A stretch of DNA of 64,000 bases from Noviherbaspirillum_A sp047237965 (GTDB lineage Bacteria > Pseudomonadota > Gammaproteobacteria > Burkholderiales > Burkholderiaceae_D), in the NCBI RefSeq assembly GCF_047237965.1, contig NZ_JBDFLX010000003.1, positions 248,001 to 312,000 of the forward strand, in the 5' to 3' direction. The notes beneath the pieces are model-generated. The model was given only the letters and a program-made list of their open reading frames with translations. It made no database searches and was not told where the DNA came from. The first letter of the stretch is position 1. Every line of letters begins with the position of its first letter. Of the stretch, positions 34,769-43,777 are shown piece by piece. A program made the position numbers and the translations under genes.

Positions 34769-35548
34769 ATGCCATACGCAGAATTAGCAGATGCAAGACT
34801 GCATTACACGATTGACGGCGAGGAATCAAACCCGGTTCTCGTTCTATCCAATTCGCTTGGTACGTCGCTCGATACGTGGCTGCCCCAACTGGAGAGGTTT
34901 CGTAAGCATTTTCGCGTTCTGCGTTACGACACCCGGGGCCATGGAAAGTCCGAGGTTGTGCCCGGTCCCTATACGATTGACCAGCTTGGCCAGGACGTCA
35001 TTGCACTCCTTGATTACCTGGACGTTGAAAAGGCGCATTTCTGCGGCTTGTCAATGGGTGGGCAGACTGGAATGTGGATAGGTGTTCACCATCCTGAACG
35101 CCTGTCGCGCCTGATTCTGGCCAACACCGCAGCCTACATCGGCCCCCCTGAAAACTGGACAAACCGGATTAACGCAGTCAACGAGAATGGTCTTGCATCG
35201 ATTGCGCCGGGCGCTGTCGCACGGTGGCTCACACCGGAGTTTGCCGCCTCCCATCCTGCGCTGGCAAGCGAGTTGCTGGCAATGCTGCTTGCAACTCCCG
35301 CAGCAGGCTATACAGCGGCGTGCAGTGCCGTGCGCGATGCAGACCTGCGCAAGGATGTCGAGCGCATCACTTCGCCAACATTGATCATTTCCGGCACGTT
35401 TGACTTGCCGACGCCGCCTGCCGATGGACACTACCTGCAGCAGCAAATACGAGGCGCCCGCTACGTTGAAGTCGCTGCAGCGCATATATCGAATCAGGAG
35501 CAGGTTATACCGTTCGGAGATGCCGTGCTAGATTTCCTCGACCTGTAA
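34769..35548 (+). CDS. pcaD: 3-oxoadipate enol-lactonase
   Basis: 259-residue alpha/beta hydrolase. Oxyanion/nucleophile region FCGLSMGGQTGMWIGVHHPERLSRLILANTA with catalytic Ser, VLRYDTRGHGKSE upstream, acid residue in LIISGTFDLPTPP, and catalytic His in VEVAAAHISNQEQ. This pattern is that of PcaD, which hydrolyses 3-oxoadipate enol-lactone to 3-oxoadipate in the protocatechuate branch. The gene begins only about 24 bp after the IS256 end and stands alone: no pcaB, pcaC, pcaI or pcaJ are adjacent. Its native promoter was likely removed by the insertion. No clear ribosome site precedes the ATG. Confidence 0.85.
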   Translation: MPYAELADARLHYTIDGEESNPVLVLSNSLGTSLDTWLPQLERFRKHFRVLRYDTRGHGKSEVVPGPYTIDQLGQDVIALLDYLDVEKAHFCGLSMGGQTGMWIGVHHPERLSRLILANTAAYIGPPENWTNRINAVNENGLASIAPGAVARWLTPEFAASHPALASELLAMLLATPAAGYTAACSAVRDADLRKDVERITSPTLIISGTFDLPTPPADGHYLQQQIRGARYVEVAAAHISNQEQVIPFGDAVLDFLDL

Positions 35549-35909
35549 ATTCGCGTTCCAGGACTCGGCAAACGGAAAACCGGAACGCACTAAGCGAAGC
35601 AGTCGAAGCAGTCGATCAACGCGGTCAAGCTCATTCCATGTGCACTATCATCGGTCTAGCCCAGTGTGACCTAAGCAGGGCCCTGCTGCGGCCGACGAGG
35701 CGGTAAGCAGCATGGCCAATACTGCTTTAGGGTGAACCTGGACTTCCGCCATCACCTCAATAACTTAAGGATCCGCAGCCTGGGCCACTGGTGCCAGACC
35801 GATAGTGCAGCTTACGCTGCGCAATGTGTGTGCGCAAAATGCATTGCGCCTGACCGTGTCGCGGAACAGCATATCGCATTCGCTCTTAACGGCAGCCTGC
35901 TTGCCGCAT
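35549..35909. other. 361-bp gap between pcaD and the AcnX genes (convergent)
   Basis: No gene seen. It contains a short tandem repeat (GAAGCAGTC twice, near 35597) and no clear terminator. Confidence 0.5.
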
Positions 35910-36386
35910 CTAGCTCTTTGGACCATGCACCTTGGACGCTCCTTTGGGCACCGATCGCGCTGGCTGTGCTGCCGAGTCATCCAGCACTCGGATCGTTCCC
36001 GCTTCAGGATCCACTTCGACCATGGCGCCCTGCGGAATTACAGCCGTAATGTCGGTGTCAAAGCCAGCAAGCATCGTAACGTCGCCCAATGCAGCGCCTT
36101 GCGCCAGTATCGTATTGACCGTATTGAAGATGATGGCGGACGGCGCCATGTTCCGCGACTGCATTTCGTGCAGCATCCATGCGGTTGCCACACCCCCCTT
36201 TGCCGTGTCCAGCACTAGAATCTTGTCGACATAGGACTGGCCAGCCAGCTTATGAGCCGGTCGTGAGAACACACCGCGCAGACGGTTAAGATCGTAGCGC
36301 GCCGAAAAGCCGTCATGTGCCACGAGCGCCTGCCCGACGACACGTCGCCCCATTGAATGCCTAGCCGAGTAAGTCTTGTCGCTCAT
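35910..36386 (-). CDS. aconitase X small (swivel) subunit, DUF126
   Basis: 158 residues: VVGQALVAHDGFSARYDLNRLRGVFSRPAHKLAGQSYVDKILVLDTAKGGVATAWMLHEM...IIFNTVNTILAQGAALGDVTM. This is the DUF126 swivel domain of aconitase X. Its ATG overlaps the stop of the large subunit (ATGA, 4 bp). In bacteria the two-subunit form is known as cis-3-hydroxy-L-proline dehydratase; archaeal relatives dehydrate mevalonate 5-phosphate. The C-terminal ~25 residues (AAQPARSVPKGASKVHGPKS) are an extra tail. Confidence 0.88.
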   Translation of the reverse strand: MSDKTYSARHSMGRRVVGQALVAHDGFSARYDLNRLRGVFSRPAHKLAGQSYVDKILVLDTAKGGVATAWMLHEMQSRNMAPSAIIFNTVNTILAQGAALGDVTMLAGFDTDITAVIPQGAMVEVDPEAGTIRVLDDSAAQPARSVPKGASKVHGPKS

Positions 36387-37612
36387 TTCAGTTCTCCTGT
36401 CATAGCGGCGTTCACGCAGTCCTGCATCGTCGCCAGCATCGGTACGTAGCCATAGCCGCCAAGGATGTTGACGAGCTTAGCACTGTTTGTCGCCAACCTT
36501 TTCCAGCCTTTCGCCTCCTGCATCTCCCGGGCATAGGATTGATAGAAGCACATGCCGGACAATACGGTGCCGCCGGCGCTTTCAATCCGCTGGGTGTAGC
36601 CAAAGCGGTCACTATCCGGCTTGACCTGTGGGCTGGTCACTGCCAGCAGCGGCTTCTTGAAGCGTTTGCCATCGCACAGCGCGGCCAGGTCGCGCAGCTC
36701 GTACAGGCTCAGTTGCGGTGCGGAGAAGACCACCACATCAATATTCTTCTCTACGGCATAGGCTTCACGCAGCGCATCCAGGTCGCTCTTTCCAATGCGA
36801 TGGGCAACAGGCAATTTGTCGCCTCCTACATCGGAAAGCCGCGATGCTTCCGGGGTAATGCCGACCAGGTGAAACAGGGCCGTCGATCCAAAGCTGGCCA
36901 TCGCTGCGCCGAAGTGCTTCAACTCATCGGAGGATGGGCCGCGGTCCAGGCCTTCCAGAACGGGCACTTGCCAGTAGTTGTTCGCCAAGCGTCCGACCAC
37001 CCCGCCCAGTGCGCCCCAATCACTGAGCTCGCGTGGTGTCCAGTCCACACGCACTCTTAACGTCGCTTGCCGCTGGCCGTCCAGATGGAAACCATACCGT
37101 GGCGTGCGCCCAGTCAGGCCTGCTGATAGCGCAGAAGGGCCGCCTTCAAAGTTGGAACGTGCCCCGCCCACCGAATTGGAATAGATCACCACGCCGGTAT
37201 CGCCGAACGCGACATGCTCCCCGCGCGTAGCGGCCAGGATCGTTTGATAATTGATGCAGGTGTCCGTCATGCTTACGCCAAGGCGGGTAAATGCTGCGAT
37301 GGCGCGACGCTCCAGTTCGAGCATCCACTCCTCCTGCCCCAGAAATGATGCCTTTTCAAAGTCCGTGCCCCGGGGATCAGTGATCGTCGGTATCCGCACG
37401 CCGCCTTCGCCAGCATCAGCCAGGCGCTCTAGCCACATCACACCCGCCTGGCCGAGGCTCTCCGTATCAGCCATGATGTGTGCTTGAGTTACCGGGACAA
37501 AGTCCTGAGCGCCAAAGAACCTGCCGACTTTGATCTGGTGTTCAATCGCGGTCTTTGCCACGATGCCCAGTTCTCCCGCAAGCATCGCTTTCTCTTCATC
37601 ATTTAAAATCAT
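36383..37612 (-). CDS. aconitase X large (catalytic) subunit, DUF521
   Basis: 409 residues from ATG 37612 (MILNDEEKAMLAGELG), five bases after the Bug stop codon. AcnX motifs: DTESLGQAGVMWLERLA, PTITDPRGTDFEK, MTDTCINYQTI, YSNSVGGARSNFEGGPSALSAGLTGRTPRYGFH, and a late GTVLSGMCFYQSYA. These include Cys residues that bind the iron-sulfur cluster or metal. Forms a heterodimer with the DUF126 protein encoded next. Catalyses a dehydration; the most likely substrate is a hydroxyproline or other hydroxy acid imported through the Bug protein upstream. No proline racemase or ketimine reductase is nearby, so the usual hydroxyproline set is incomplete. Confidence 0.88.
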   Translation of the reverse strand: MILNDEEKAMLAGELGIVAKTAIEHQIKVGRFFGAQDFVPVTQAHIMADTESLGQAGVMWLERLADAGEGGVRIPTITDPRGTDFEKASFLGQEEWMLELERRAIAAFTRLGVSMTDTCINYQTILAATRGEHVAFGDTGVVIYSNSVGGARSNFEGGPSALSAGLTGRTPRYGFHLDGQRQATLRVRVDWTPRELSDWGALGGVVGRLANNYWQVPVLEGLDRGPSSDELKHFGAAMASFGSTALFHLVGITPEASRLSDVGGDKLPVAHRIGKSDLDALREAYAVEKNIDVVVFSAPQLSLYELRDLAALCDGKRFKKPLLAVTSPQVKPDSDRFGYTQRIESAGGTVLSGMCFYQSYAREMQEAKGWKRLATNSAKLVNILGGYGYVPMLATMQDCVNAAMTGELK

Positions 37613-37617
37613 AGGTC

Positions 37618-38601
37618 TCACTTGATGGTAATGCCGGTGGCGCGCACAGCTTCGCCCCATTTGGCGGTTTCGGACTTCTGGAAATCAGCGAGCGGAAGTT
37701 TCATTGGTTGTATGCCCATGGCTTCCAGCTTCTTGGTGAACTCGGGAGACTGCGTGACAACCTCGGCCTCGGTTGTGATTTTCTTGGAAATGGTGGGCGG
37801 TATGCCGGCCGGGCCAAACAGCGCCCACCACGCCGTCGCTTCAAACTCGGGAAACCCGGATTCCGCTATTGTTTTCACGTCAGGCAGGATGCTCGATCGC
37901 TGCCGGCTTGAAATGGCCAGGATCCGCAGCTTTCCTGATTGGACGTGGGGAAGTACGGACTGGAGCGGATCAAACATCAATGGAATCTGGTTGCCGAGCA
38001 AATCGGTAACTGCAGGAGCGCTTCCTTTATAAGCAACATGGGCCAGGCGGATTCCGGCTTTCGCCGAAAACATTTCCGCAGCCAAGTGCCCGGGAGTGCC
38101 GTTCCCCGCAGAACCATAATAGATTTTTGTAGGATTGTCTTTGGCTTTACTTACAAGTTCGGCCAACGACGTGATGTCGGACTGCGCATTCACTACCACG
38201 GCGACGGGCGCACTCGCCAAGCTTGCCAACGGCGTAAAGTCCTTGGTTACGTCATAGCCCAGATTCTTGTACAAACTTGGATTGATCGCGTTCGTCCCAA
38301 CGGTACCCAGCAACAGCGTGTACCCATCGGGCTGGGACGCCGTGACAGCCTTGGCGCCGATCGAACCGCCGGCGCCACCCCGATTATCGACGACGACCGA
38401 TTGTCCTAAACGCTCCCCGAGCATTTGCGCGAACGGCCTTGCCACAATATCGGTTGGACCGCCCGCCGGGAAAGGAACAACCAGCTGAATCGGTTTCGTG
38501 GGAAAGGCCGGGCTATCATTCGCCCATGCTGCAGCAGAGGCACCCAAACCTATTATGAAAGGCAATACCGCCATTTTCCTGCATATGTGCCGGAACCGCA
38601 T
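37618..38601 (-). CDS. Bug-family tripartite tricarboxylate transporter binding protein
   Basis: 327 residues from ATG 38601, chosen for the AAGGAGACAAGC ribosome site. Signal peptide to about WAND (residue 28). Bug motifs: KPIQLVVPFPAGGPTDIVARPFAQML, VVVDNRGGAGGSIGAKAVTASQPDG, YGSAGNGTPGHLAAEMF, VAYKGSAPAVTDLLGNQIPLMFD. Upstream and probably cotranscribed with the AcnX genes, so it likely binds the AcnX substrate or a relative. No TctA/TctB genes adjoin. Confidence 0.9.
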   Translation of the reverse strand: MRFRHICRKMAVLPFIIGLGASAAAWANDSPAFPTKPIQLVVPFPAGGPTDIVARPFAQMLGERLGQSVVVDNRGGAGGSIGAKAVTASQPDGYTLLLGTVGTNAINPSLYKNLGYDVTKDFTPLASLASAPVAVVVNAQSDITSLAELVSKAKDNPTKIYYGSAGNGTPGHLAAEMFSAKAGIRLAHVAYKGSAPAVTDLLGNQIPLMFDPLQSVLPHVQSGKLRILAISSRQRSSILPDVKTIAESGFPEFEATAWWALFGPAGIPPTISKKITTEAEVVTQSPEFTKKLEAMGIQPMKLPLADFQKSETAKWGEAVRATGITIK

Positions 38602-38656
38602 GCTTGTCTCCTTCATTGTTTATCTGCGCATTGGCCCATTACCGCCGACGCGCTGT

Positions 38657-39445
38657 TCACGACTGCTGCTTGGCTGCCTTCGTTTTGGCAGGTTGTAATG
38701 CCCTGGCTATTTCGAGCGGCCCCGGAACACTGAGGCGAAAGGTATATCGCTCAGGGACTATATTGATGCGCATGTATTCACAGGGGTGGCCGGTACCGCT
38801 GTAGGAAGTTCTTTCCATGATCAGGATATTGGTTCGTGCGGGGAGATCCAGTTCAGCCGCAACCTGGATGCCCGGCTTAGCGCACTTGATTGCGACATCG
38901 GCACGACTGATGCGCAGGCCCATGTACTGCTGAACAATATCGTAGATGGCCAGTTGCCGCGCCCTCGCCTCGCCCAGCGATGCAGCTTCGGACGGCAGGT
39001 AGGCCTCCACCACGGCAAACGGCGTTCCTTCCAGACAATATCGCCGGCGCAGGCGGACCGGAAAATCCAGACCCTGCGGCAACTGTGGATCCATGCGCCC
39101 AGCGAACGCGGAAAACTCCAGCAATTCGGTCTCGGGCTCTATGCCTTGGCTGCGAAGTGCTTCCTGGAAACCCTGCAGCGTGCTGAGATCCTGCTGGAGG
39201 CTGGGACGGCTGACAAACGTGCCCTTGCCCCGATGCGGGATCACTTGCCCACTCCTTGAAAGCAGTTGGATAGCTTGGCGGACAGTAATCCTGCTTACTG
39301 CATAGGTCAACATTAATTCCGCTTCAGAAGGAATTTTGCTTCCTGGCGGCAGCGTACCAGCCGAAATCTCTGCCGCGATTCGTGCTGCCAATTGCACGTA
39401 CAGCGGCTCCGCACTGGAAGACATTAACGGGACGGGCGTCGACAT
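38657..39445 (-). CDS. GntR-family (HutC/UTRA type) transcription regulator
   Basis: 262 residues from ATG 39445; a later ATG at 39424 (MSSSAEPLY) is possible. DNA-binding part: LAARIAAEISAGTLPPGSKIPSEAELMLTYAVSRITVRQAIQLLSRSGQVIPHRGKGTFV. The UTRA part includes LRRRYCLEGTPFAVVEAYLPSE and a C-terminal RINIVPERYTFRLS. It lies directly upstream of the Bug-AcnX operon in the same direction, the normal position for its local regulator. It senses a small carboxylate, possibly the AcnX substrate. Confidence 0.88.
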   Translation of the reverse strand: MSTPVPLMSSSAEPLYVQLAARIAAEISAGTLPPGSKIPSEAELMLTYAVSRITVRQAIQLLSRSGQVIPHRGKGTFVSRPSLQQDLSTLQGFQEALRSQGIEPETELLEFSAFAGRMDPQLPQGLDFPVRLRRRYCLEGTPFAVVEAYLPSEAASLGEARARQLAIYDIVQQYMGLRISRADVAIKCAKPGIQVAAELDLPARTNILIMERTSYSGTGHPCEYMRINIVPERYTFRLSVPGPLEIARALQPAKTKAAKQQS

Positions 39446-40335
39446 ATAGGCCTGCGCAAACAAGGTAAGTGGTAATGAAACGTTATAGAACATCATAATA
39501 CATTCAACAGCGATTGCAACGCTATTTTTATTCTGCAAACAAAGAGAAATAGCTGCATGCCGAAGTCATTGACAGAGGAGATGGCCATAGCCAGGCCATA
39601 TGCCCTACCCATCACAGTATCGGAAGATAACCGGGCAACACTTTTCAATCGGAGAAGCGACTTTGGCTTGTCGAATCGCGCATGACATGACTTCCCTAGG
39701 TAAATTGCTTGCAGCGCCGGCTTGCTCGACTGCCCTCCTCTCCCGCCATCATTTCTTTAGTTTAAGGCGACAAATTCTAAAATCGCTAGGTTGATAACCG
39801 GTATTATCCGCTCAGCGATTTATGGCGTTTAAAATGCGCTAATCAAAATCGTGCTCTTCAAAAATCCTTTCCTTTCCTTTGTTAGGTTCGATTTGAGCAG
39901 CACGAAGCAAATCAAGAACTTACAAGGTTTTGTTAGAAAGATTGCCACGCATCACAATGCTGATATGCCATCTGCGATGCGAGCAGCACGGAGATGCCGC
40001 CGTCGTAATGGGAGGTAAAAACTCTCACTATGGCGTGGGTAATTACGTCATTTCTCATCCACGCCACACAACATAGCAGTGGTTTTTCCAAGCTGTTTAT
40101 GAGTTACAAATTGACAGGTGGATGGATTAACGCTCTATTAACCAAGGTAACTCTATCAACGCAAGACCGTTCCAGTTGGCCTGATCGAGAGCCTGGGACG
40201 ACTGCGCATCAGCAGACGCAGCACGACGGCGCCTCATATCGATCTGGTATCAGTGCTAGCGATTTTGATATTGGACATTTAAGCGTGGCTTTACTAGCCT
40301 TGGCGGCATCCACACGACGACAACAGGAGACTGTC
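39446..40335. other. about 890-bp AT-rich intergenic region
   Basis: No convincing gene on either strand. It should hold the promoters of the GntR gene (leftward) and of the enoyl-CoA hydratase (rightward). One notable feature is the inverted repeat TGGCGTGG (40031-40038) and CCACGCCA (40059-40066) with a 20-bp spacer, which could be an operator. Confidence 0.5.
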
Positions 40336-41131
40336 ATGGCCGATTTTCTGCTCTACGAACAGCAAGGACACATCGTTACCCTGACGATGAATGAACCGGA
40401 ACGCCGCAATCCACTTACCGGCAACACGGCCGTGCAAGAGTTTCTCGCCGCGATACAGCGCATCGAAAACGACCGCAGCGTGCGCGCAGTCATCCTCACC
40501 GGCGCAGGCAGCGTGTTCTCCTCGGGCGGCAATATCAAGGACATGGAACGCCAGGCTTCCGGTGCGGTCAGCGGCCTGCAAATCCGGCAGGAATACCGCC
40601 AGGGCATCCAGCGGCTGCCGCTAGCTCTGTTCAACCTGGAAGTGCCGGTCATCGCCGCTGTCAATGGTGCGGCAATTGGTGCCGGGCTCGACCTGACTTG
40701 CATGTGCGATATCCGGATTGCCTCGACCAACGCCAAGTTCGCGGAGAGTTTTGTCAAGGTGGGTATCGTTCCGGGTGATGGCGGCGCCTGGCTGCTGCCG
40801 CGGGTGATCGGGCTGGCGCGGGCAGCAGAAATGACCTTCACCGGGCAGTTGATCGACGCTCGGCAGGCGCTGGACTGGAACCTGGTGTCGCGCGTGGTCG
40901 CGCCGGAGGAACTGATACCGACTGCGCGCGCGCTGGCCGAACAGATCGCGGCCAATCCGCCGCATGCGGTCCGTCTAGGCAAACGCCTGCTGCGCGAAGG
41001 TATTCATTCACGTTCTGGACACACTGCTCGAATTGTCGGCTGCCTACCAGTCGCTGTCGCACCAGACGGGCGACCATGCCGAAGCCGTGGCCGCTTTTCT
41101 GGAGAAGCGCGAACCAGTGTTCAAGGGCTAA
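40336..41131 (+). pseudogene. enoyl-CoA hydratase/isomerase with C-terminal frameshift
   Basis: From ATG 40336 (ribosome site CAGGAGA): MADFLLYEQQGHIVTLTMNEPERRNPLTG, the oxyanion segments AGSVFSSGGNIKDM and VNGAAIGAGLDLTCMCDIRIAS, KFAESFVKVGIVPGDGGAWLLPR. This is a crotonase-type CoA hydratase. After GKRLLREG (about 41000) the frame changes. A neighbouring frame gives the expected helical tail VLDTLLELSAAYQSLSHQTGDHAEAVAAFLEKREPVFKG, ending at TAA 41131. In the first frame translation runs on into the lysR gene. Either a real 1-base mutation or an assembly error. If functional it would hydrate an enoyl-CoA of the operon at 42-50 kb. Confidence 0.85.
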
Positions 41132-41207
41132 ACAGCGTTCCGCCAGACACGGCATGTTTCGGCCAGGCAAAGGGGTTATACTGCGCGCCTACGAAAAAGC
41201 CCCTGCC

Positions 41208-42107
41208 ATGGACCTGCGCCGCATCCGTCATTTCGTCGTCGTCGCCGAAACACTCAATTTCCGCCGTGCGGCTGAGCGCCTGCATATGGCGCAGCCGCCG
41301 TTATCGGTGTCGATCCAGAAGCTGGAAGCCGAACTGGACACCAAGCTGTTCGTGCGCTCGCCCAGTGGAGTGAGCCTGACACCCAGCGGTGAAGCGGCGC
41401 TGGCGGAAGCGCGGCGGCTGCTGTTTCACGGCAGCCAGTTCGCCCAGATTGCACACAGTGCGTCCGAAGGCACCGGCGGTGCGTTGCACGTCGGCTTCGT
41501 CGGCTCCACGACCTTCGGCTTGCTGCAGAAACTGGTGCCGCGCTATCGCGCCGAATATCCAGGCGTGGAGTTGATCCTACGCGAGGCGACATCGGCTCGC
41601 ATCATGCAGATGGTTGAGGAAGATGCGCTGGACATCGGCTTGGTGCGCACGCCCCTGCTGCACAGTTCGGCTGCTACCCTAGTGCCGCTGGAGCGTGACC
41701 AGTTCATCGCCGCCCTGCCACGCGGCAACCGGTTCGTGAAAAAAGGCCTGCTCGCGCTTGGCGACCTTGCTGATGAGTCCTTCATCATGTACACCCGCAC
41801 TGAGGCGGCCGGACTGCATAGCGCCGCCATGCTCGCCTGCCAGCAGGCCGGTTTTTTGCCGCGCATTACGCAGGAGGCGGTACAGGTGCAGACCGTGCTA
41901 TCGCTGGTGGAGAGCGGCTTGGGCGTGGCGCTGGTGCCATCGGTCATGCAGCGCTTCGTCAGCGAGAAGATCGCCTACCGGGCGCTGGATGACCTTCCGC
42001 CGGCGGCCGAAATCGGGCTGGCCCTGATCTACCGGCCCGAGATGGAAAGCCCGGCGGCGCGCCGTTTTCGCTTGCTCGCCTGCCAGGAATTTCCGCTGCC
42101 AGCGTAG
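41208..42107 (+). CDS. LysR-family transcription regulator
   Basis: 299 residues from ATG 41208. N-terminal HTH MDLRRIRHFVVVAETLNFRRAAERLHMAQPPLSVSIQKLEAELDTKLFVR, then the periplasmic-binding-protein-like effector domain (VGFVGSTTFGLLQKLVPRYRAEYPGVELILREA...). A likely -10 (TTATACT) lies at about 41177. It is convergent with the eight-gene CoA operon and follows the enoyl-CoA hydratase; it is the nearest candidate regulator for both, with an LTTR-type box in front of the operon at 50563. Confidence 0.9.
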   Translation: MDLRRIRHFVVVAETLNFRRAAERLHMAQPPLSVSIQKLEAELDTKLFVRSPSGVSLTPSGEAALAEARRLLFHGSQFAQIAHSASEGTGGALHVGFVGSTTFGLLQKLVPRYRAEYPGVELILREATSARIMQMVEEDALDIGLVRTPLLHSSAATLVPLERDQFIAALPRGNRFVKKGLLALGDLADESFIMYTRTEAAGLHSAAMLACQQAGFLPRITQEAVQVQTVLSLVESGLGVALVPSVMQRFVSEKIAYRALDDLPPAAEIGLALIYRPEMESPAARRFRLLACQEFPLPA

Positions 42108-42158
42108 CGGCACGTATGCCGCAGGCGCGGCCCGATCATTTGCCGGATCAGTGCCTGG

Positions 42159-43163
42159 CTACTCCAGAGACACGCCGGTCTGCTTCACGATCCCCGCCCA
42201 GCGTGTCAGTTCCGATTTGACATACGCACCGTACTCTTCGGGCGTCGAACCGAGCGGGATCGCGCCCTGGACCGCCAGTTTCTTCTGCACGTCGGGATTT
42301 TGCAGCGCCTTCATCAGTTCGGTATTCAGGCGATTGATGATCGGCTGCGGCGTATTGGCTGGCGCCATGACTCCCTGCCAGGCGCTGACCTCAAAACCCG
42401 GCATGCCGGATTCGGCCAGCGTTGGCACATCGGGGAACAGGTCTATCCGCTTGGACGTGGTCACGGCCAGCAGGCGAAGCCGTTTTTCCCGTACAAAGCC
42501 GGCAATCGAGTTGACCGTATCTGTCATGAACTGGATCTGCCCACCTACCAGATCCGCATCCGCCGGCGCGCTGCCTTTGTAGGGCACGTGGACTGCGTCG
42601 ATGTTGGCGGTCTGGAGAAACTGGAACGCGCCGAGGTGGGTCACATTTCCGGCGCCAGCCGAGCCGTACGATAGCTTGCCGGGATGCGCTTTCACATACG
42701 CGATGAATTCACTGACGTTGCTCACCGGCAGCGATGGATTGACCACCAGCCCCAGCGGCACGGTCGCAGTCAGGGCGACCGGCACCAAATCGCGCTGCAC
42801 GTCGTAGGACAGCTTCTTGTACAGCGCCGGACTAAGTGCGATGGATGAGGTGTTATACAGCACGGTATAGCCATCGGCCGGGGCCTTGGCGACGAAGCCG
42901 GAGCCGATATTGCCGTTCGCGCCGCCACGGTTGTCGACAACGATCTGCTGGCCCATTTGTTCCGTCATTTTCTGGGCTAGCACGCGTGCCACTAGGTCGG
43001 TTGGGCCGCCCGGCGGGAAAGGGACGACCATCGTGATCGGACGGCTGGGATAGGAAGCCTGCGCGTGGGCACCCGGAGCGGCGAACGCGCCAATGCCGAC
43101 CGCAACGACCATGCATGCCTGCGCAAGGCGTGAGCCAAGTGTGTGTAAGCGGAACGAATCCAT
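42159..43163 (-). CDS. Bug-family tripartite tricarboxylate transporter binding protein
   Basis: 334 residues, ATG 43163 after AAAGGAGATAGCAA. Signal peptide ending near GAHAQ. Motifs: RPITMVVPFPPGGPTDLVARVLAQKM, VVDNRGGANGNIGSGFVAKAPADG, YGSAGAGNVTHLGAFQFL, VPYKGSAPADADLVGGQIQFM. Last gene of the CoA-thioester operon, so it probably captures the acid that the operon activates. Confidence 0.92.
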   Translation of the reverse strand: MDSFRLHTLGSRLAQACMVVAVGIGAFAAPGAHAQASYPSRPITMVVPFPPGGPTDLVARVLAQKMTEQMGQQIVVDNRGGANGNIGSGFVAKAPADGYTVLYNTSSIALSPALYKKLSYDVQRDLVPVALTATVPLGLVVNPSLPVSNVSEFIAYVKAHPGKLSYGSAGAGNVTHLGAFQFLQTANIDAVHVPYKGSAPADADLVGGQIQFMTDTVNSIAGFVREKRLRLLAVTTSKRIDLFPDVPTLAESGMPGFEVSAWQGVMAPANTPQPIINRLNTELMKALQNPDVQKKLAVQGAIPLGSTPEEYGAYVKSELTRWAGIVKQTGVSLE

Positions 43164-43287
43164 TTGCTATCTCCTTTGCTTGTTTTATTTCAGCTTTTCA
43201 TCTGTTGAAGCTGACTGGAACAGCGCCTGCTTGAACTCCGGCTGGCCCGCCGCGATGTCACGGTCAGGACATTGGACGAACCGTTGT

Positions 43288-43764
43288 TCAGCCGGCGTCG
43301 CCGCGTCCGGCCAACAATCGCCGCGCGGTGTAGGTCATCACCAGATCGCCATGCTGGTTGAATACCGTGATGGTGGAATCGACCACTGCGCGGCCGCCCT
43401 TCGAGGTCGGACGGATGGCATCGACTTCGACAACCGCATGCACGGTGTCGCCGACTCTGACCGGCGCATGGATCTTCTGCGTCAGTTCGAGCATGGCCAG
43501 GCCGGTGCCCTGTATCATCGTTTGCAACAGGAAGCCTTCGATCAGGGTATAGGTAAGCGCCGCCGGGACCGGGCGCCCGCTAATGCCGCCAGCCAGCGGC
43601 TCGGCATCGATGAACATCGCTTCCACCATGCCCGTCACACCGATGAAGGCGATCAGGTCCGCCTCGGTCACTGTGCGGCGAAAGGTCTTGAAGCGCTGCC
43701 CCGGCGCCAGGTCCTGCCAGTAAAATCCCTGGCCGAGTTGCTGTATCTGTTCGAGTTTGCTCAC
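43288..43764 (-). CDS. MaoC-like hotdog-fold dehydratase
   Basis: 158 residues from GTG 43764 with AAGGAG upstream. The hotdog layout is seen: FKTFRRTVTEADLIAFIGVTGM, FIDAEP, GRPVPAALTYTLIEGFLLQTM, KIHAPVRVGDTVHAVVEVDAIRPTSKGGRAVVDSTITVFNQHGDLVMTYTARRLL. MaoC-type proteins hydrate enoyl-CoA esters; the beta-methylmalyl/mesaconyl-C4-CoA branch is one relative. It starts 13 bp after the CoA-transferase stop, suggesting hydration of the CoA ester produced there. Confidence 0.85.
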   Translation of the reverse strand: MSKLEQIQQLGQGFYWQDLAPGQRFKTFRRTVTEADLIAFIGVTGMVEAMFIDAEPLAGGISGRPVPAALTYTLIEGFLLQTMIQGTGLAMLELTQKIHAPVRVGDTVHAVVEVDAIRPTSKGGRAVVDSTITVFNQHGDLVMTYTARRLLAGRGDAG

Positions 43765-43777
43765 GAGGTCTCCTTGG

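Noticed and set aside
40030..40335. Upstream extension of the enoyl-CoA hydratase frame
   Set aside because: The frame is open back to 40030, but the added ~100 codons have no family similarity and the ribosome site CAGGAGA directly precedes ATG 40336.
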